Below are positions 5,944 to 6,988 of a stretch of 6,988 nucleotides of DNA, one piece after another. Position 1 is the stretch's first letter. Every line of letters starts with the position of its first letter. This stretch comes from Paludibacter sp. (GTDB taxonomy: Bacteria; Bacteroidota; Bacteroidia; Bacteroidales; Paludibacteraceae), in the NCBI GenBank assembly GCA_009787075.1, contig WRGS01000146.1, forward strand, positions 1 through 6,988, read 5' to 3'. The notes beneath the pieces were generated by a model that made no database searches, had not been told where the DNA came from, and saw only the letters and a list, made by a program, of their open reading frames with translations. The position numbers were made by a program, and so were the translations under genes.

Positions 5944-5974
5944 CAAAATTACTACAATTTTGTAAGAAATCCAA
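5944..5974 (-). promoter_or_regulatory. Promoter for yhhQ (TTG, 20-bp spacer, TAATTTTG)
   Basis: On the minus strand, TTG (5974-5972) is followed after 20 bp by TAATTTTG (5951-5944), matching the Bacteroidota promoter form TTTG/TTG, about 19-21 bp, TAnnTTTG. It overlaps the last codons and stop of the upstream glycosyltransferase gene. Transcription would begin near 5939, giving a leader of about 50 nt that contains the whole aptamer. Confidence 0.6.
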
Positions 5975-6833
5975 GTTTATAAAAATCGAAAAGTAACATT
6001 GATGGATTTTTTGATGTTAAATTTTTGGTTATTAACGGTTTAAATGTTTTATAATTTAAAGAAATTATTTTATTTAAATGCAACTTTTTTATTTTCAAAT
6101 AAAATGAAAGAATTTTGGAAATTTGTTGCAATTCTGGATAATTTCCTGATTTATAAATATTTAAAAGAGTTTGCAAAGCAAGTTCAGTTTTTTTCAGAAA
6201 AGCGGTATTATCATCAAGTCCGATATGGCAAACAGGATTGTCAATCATCATAATATCAATATTTTGCCGTTGAAGTTCTATTCCAAAAACCGTATCCTCA
6301 TGTCCATATTGTTTTATTGTTTCGTCAAATCGTACTTTTTTAAAAATATTTTTATCAATTAAAAAATTGGGAGTTGTAAGCACAGTATATTTCTTTCTGA
6401 TTTTCAGGTTTTTATCTGTAAATTGTTCGTGTGTTTTTCCGTATTTTGCAATAAGAGAATATTGCTTTTCTACCTTGTTTTCATAAATTCGACCGCCCGA
6501 AATCACACAATTTTCGTGAAATAATTTCAAATAACATTCCAAAAAATTGCTTCTGCAAATTTCCACATCGCAATCCAAAAACAGCAAACAGGAATATATT
6601 GCACTGTCAGCCAAGCGATTACGAATTGACGCACGCCCAATATTTTCAGAAAGCGCGTGATATTTTACAAAAGTTAAATTTCCGACAGTTTTATTTTCGC
6701 AGAGATATTTTTGCGAACCATCTTCCATCACAACTATTTCAAAATCAATACCTAACGCATTTGCCTGATTGTGCAAATCATTTACAAGTTTTCTGATGTC
6801 ATAATTATATGTCGGAATTAAGATTGACAGCAT
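5952..6833 (-). CDS. Family 2 glycosyltransferase
   Basis: A 293-residue GT-A-fold glycosyltransferase, expected to transfer a sugar from a nucleotide-sugar donor on the cytoplasmic side of the membrane, probably in surface polysaccharide or LPS assembly. MLSILIPTYN (1-10) is the first GT2 strand, EDGS (37-40) contributes to the nucleotide site, ENIGRASIRNRLA (63-75) is the conserved N-x-G-x-A-x-x-R-N helix, and LFLDCDVE (84-91) contains the DxD metal-binding motif as Asp-Cys-Asp (87-89). PNFLIDK (155-161), YGHEDTVFGIEL (176-187) and CHIGL (202-206) fit the acceptor and C-terminal regions, with a probable catalytic-base Glu-Asp pair. The last 60 residues are Lys/Leu/Ile-rich, and the coding sequence there looks more AT-rich than in the neighbours, which is common for surface-polysaccharide genes. 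The ATG at 6831-6833 starts right at the first strand. The donor and acceptor sugars are unknown. The gene sits 14 bp after another probable glycosyltransferase gene. Confidence 0.9.
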   Translation of the reverse strand: MLSILIPTYNYDIRKLVNDLHNQANALGIDFEIVVMEDGSQKYLCENKTVGNLTFVKYHALSENIGRASIRNRLADSAIYSCLLFLDCDVEICRSNFLECYLKLFHENCVISGGRIYENKVEKQYSLIAKYGKTHEQFTDKNLKIRKKYTVLTTPNFLIDKNIFKKVRFDETIKQYGHEDTVFGIELQRQNIDIMMIDNPVCHIGLDDNTAFLKKTELALQTLLNIYKSGNYPELQQISKILSFYLKIKKLHLNKIISLNYKTFKPLITKNLTSKNPSMLLFDFYKLGFLTKL

Positions 6834-6842
6834 AAATATCTG

Positions 6843-6872
6843 ATAATTTACAATTTACCTTTTACAATTTTC
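6843..6872. repeat. Degenerate AATTTAC intergenic repeat
   Basis: AATTTAC, AATTTAC, CTTTTAC and AATTTTC follow one another here, bridging the end of the partial right-edge gene and the gap before the family 2 glycosyltransferase. TTACAATT-type runs of this kind are familiar from Bacteroidota intergenic DNA. The last residues of the right-edge gene (KIVKGKL) are encoded by it. Confidence 0.45.
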
Positions 6873-6988
6873 AAAAGAATTTTTTCCTCATTTTCCCAGC
6901 AATTTTTTTGCGCAAGCCCATAAAAACGCGAGGTGTCAATTCGGTTTTCAAGCATATTATTGATTGTTTGCGCCAAAAATTTCGGCTC
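6848..6988 (-). CDS. C-terminal end of a probable glycosyltransferase (5' end outside the window)
   Basis: An open minus-strand frame enters at the right edge and ends at TAA (complement of 6848-6850), giving 46 residues: EPKFLAQTINNMLENRIDT, then SRFYGLAQKNCWENEEKILL, then KIVKGKL. The pattern of a short helix with a leucine-rich LLEN-like turn, followed by W-E-x-E and a final Leu/Ile helix, resembles the C-terminal helices of GT4/GT1-type glycosyltransferases (AINxLLEN, then SWExxxxKLLxIY). That assignment is inference from a short tail. It lies 14 bp before the family 2 glycosyltransferase start in the same direction, which supports a shared operon and a sugar-transfer role. The gene is cut by the window, so its start and full length cannot be given. 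Confidence 0.5.
   Translation of the reverse strand, partial: EPKFLAQTINNMLENRIDTSRFYGLAQKNCWENEEKILLKIVKGKL

Noticed and set aside
6044..6796. Several plus-strand short frames opposite the family 2 glycosyltransferase
   Set aside because: They are antisense to a gene with intact GT2 motifs and have no recognisable domains or upstream signals.

Overview
The window looks like a stretch of Bacteroidota (Bacteroidales-like) chromosome. It is AT-rich, and no gene has a recognisable Shine-Dalgarno sequence; the bases before the ATGs are A/T-rich. Promoter-like boxes fit the Bacteroidota TAnnTTTG form. There is a secreted lamin-tail/FlgD-like protein of a type common in that phylum, and two degenerate intergenic repeat styles that I associate with such genomes. 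No rRNA, tRNA, CRISPR array or complete insertion sequence was seen. The longest stretch without a gene is 227 bp.

Layout: one plus-strand gene, cut by the left edge, encodes a secreted multidomain protein (1-1473). It converges on seven minus-strand genes. In their order of transcription, from the right edge leftwards, these are: the 3' end of a probable glycosyltransferase (6848-6988, cut by the window), a family 2 glycosyltransferase (5952-6833), a YhhQ-family queuosine-precursor transporter (5204-5887), the nucleotide pyrophosphohydrolase MazG (4366-5148), a small outer-membrane beta-barrel-like protein (3524-4294), a SpoU/TrmH-family RNA 2'-O-methyltransferase (2714-3457), and tryptophanyl-tRNA synthetase (1512-2486). 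The two glycosyltransferase genes lie 14 bp apart and look like the end of a surface-polysaccharide operon. The remaining genes are housekeeping or envelope genes with 40-230 bp gaps and probably several transcription units.

The most interesting signal is in the 64-bp gap before the yhhQ start codon. A short RNA there can fold as an H-type pseudoknot with the architecture of a class I preQ1 riboswitch: a 4-bp P1, a CTTG loop segment pairing with a CAAG tail, and an A-rich connecting loop. The equivalents of all three ligand-contacting nucleotides appear conserved. It ends one base before the ATG of a gene predicted to import a queuosine precursor, and a good promoter lies just upstream. This suggests feedback control of translation initiation.

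The second is a 123-bp MITE-like element in the trpS upstream region. It has 17-bp imperfect terminal inverted repeats and is bounded exactly by a 10-bp direct repeat, TTTTTTATAA. A third structure is a strong hairpin terminator after the outer-membrane protein gene, ending only about 13 bp before the RNA methyltransferase start codon.
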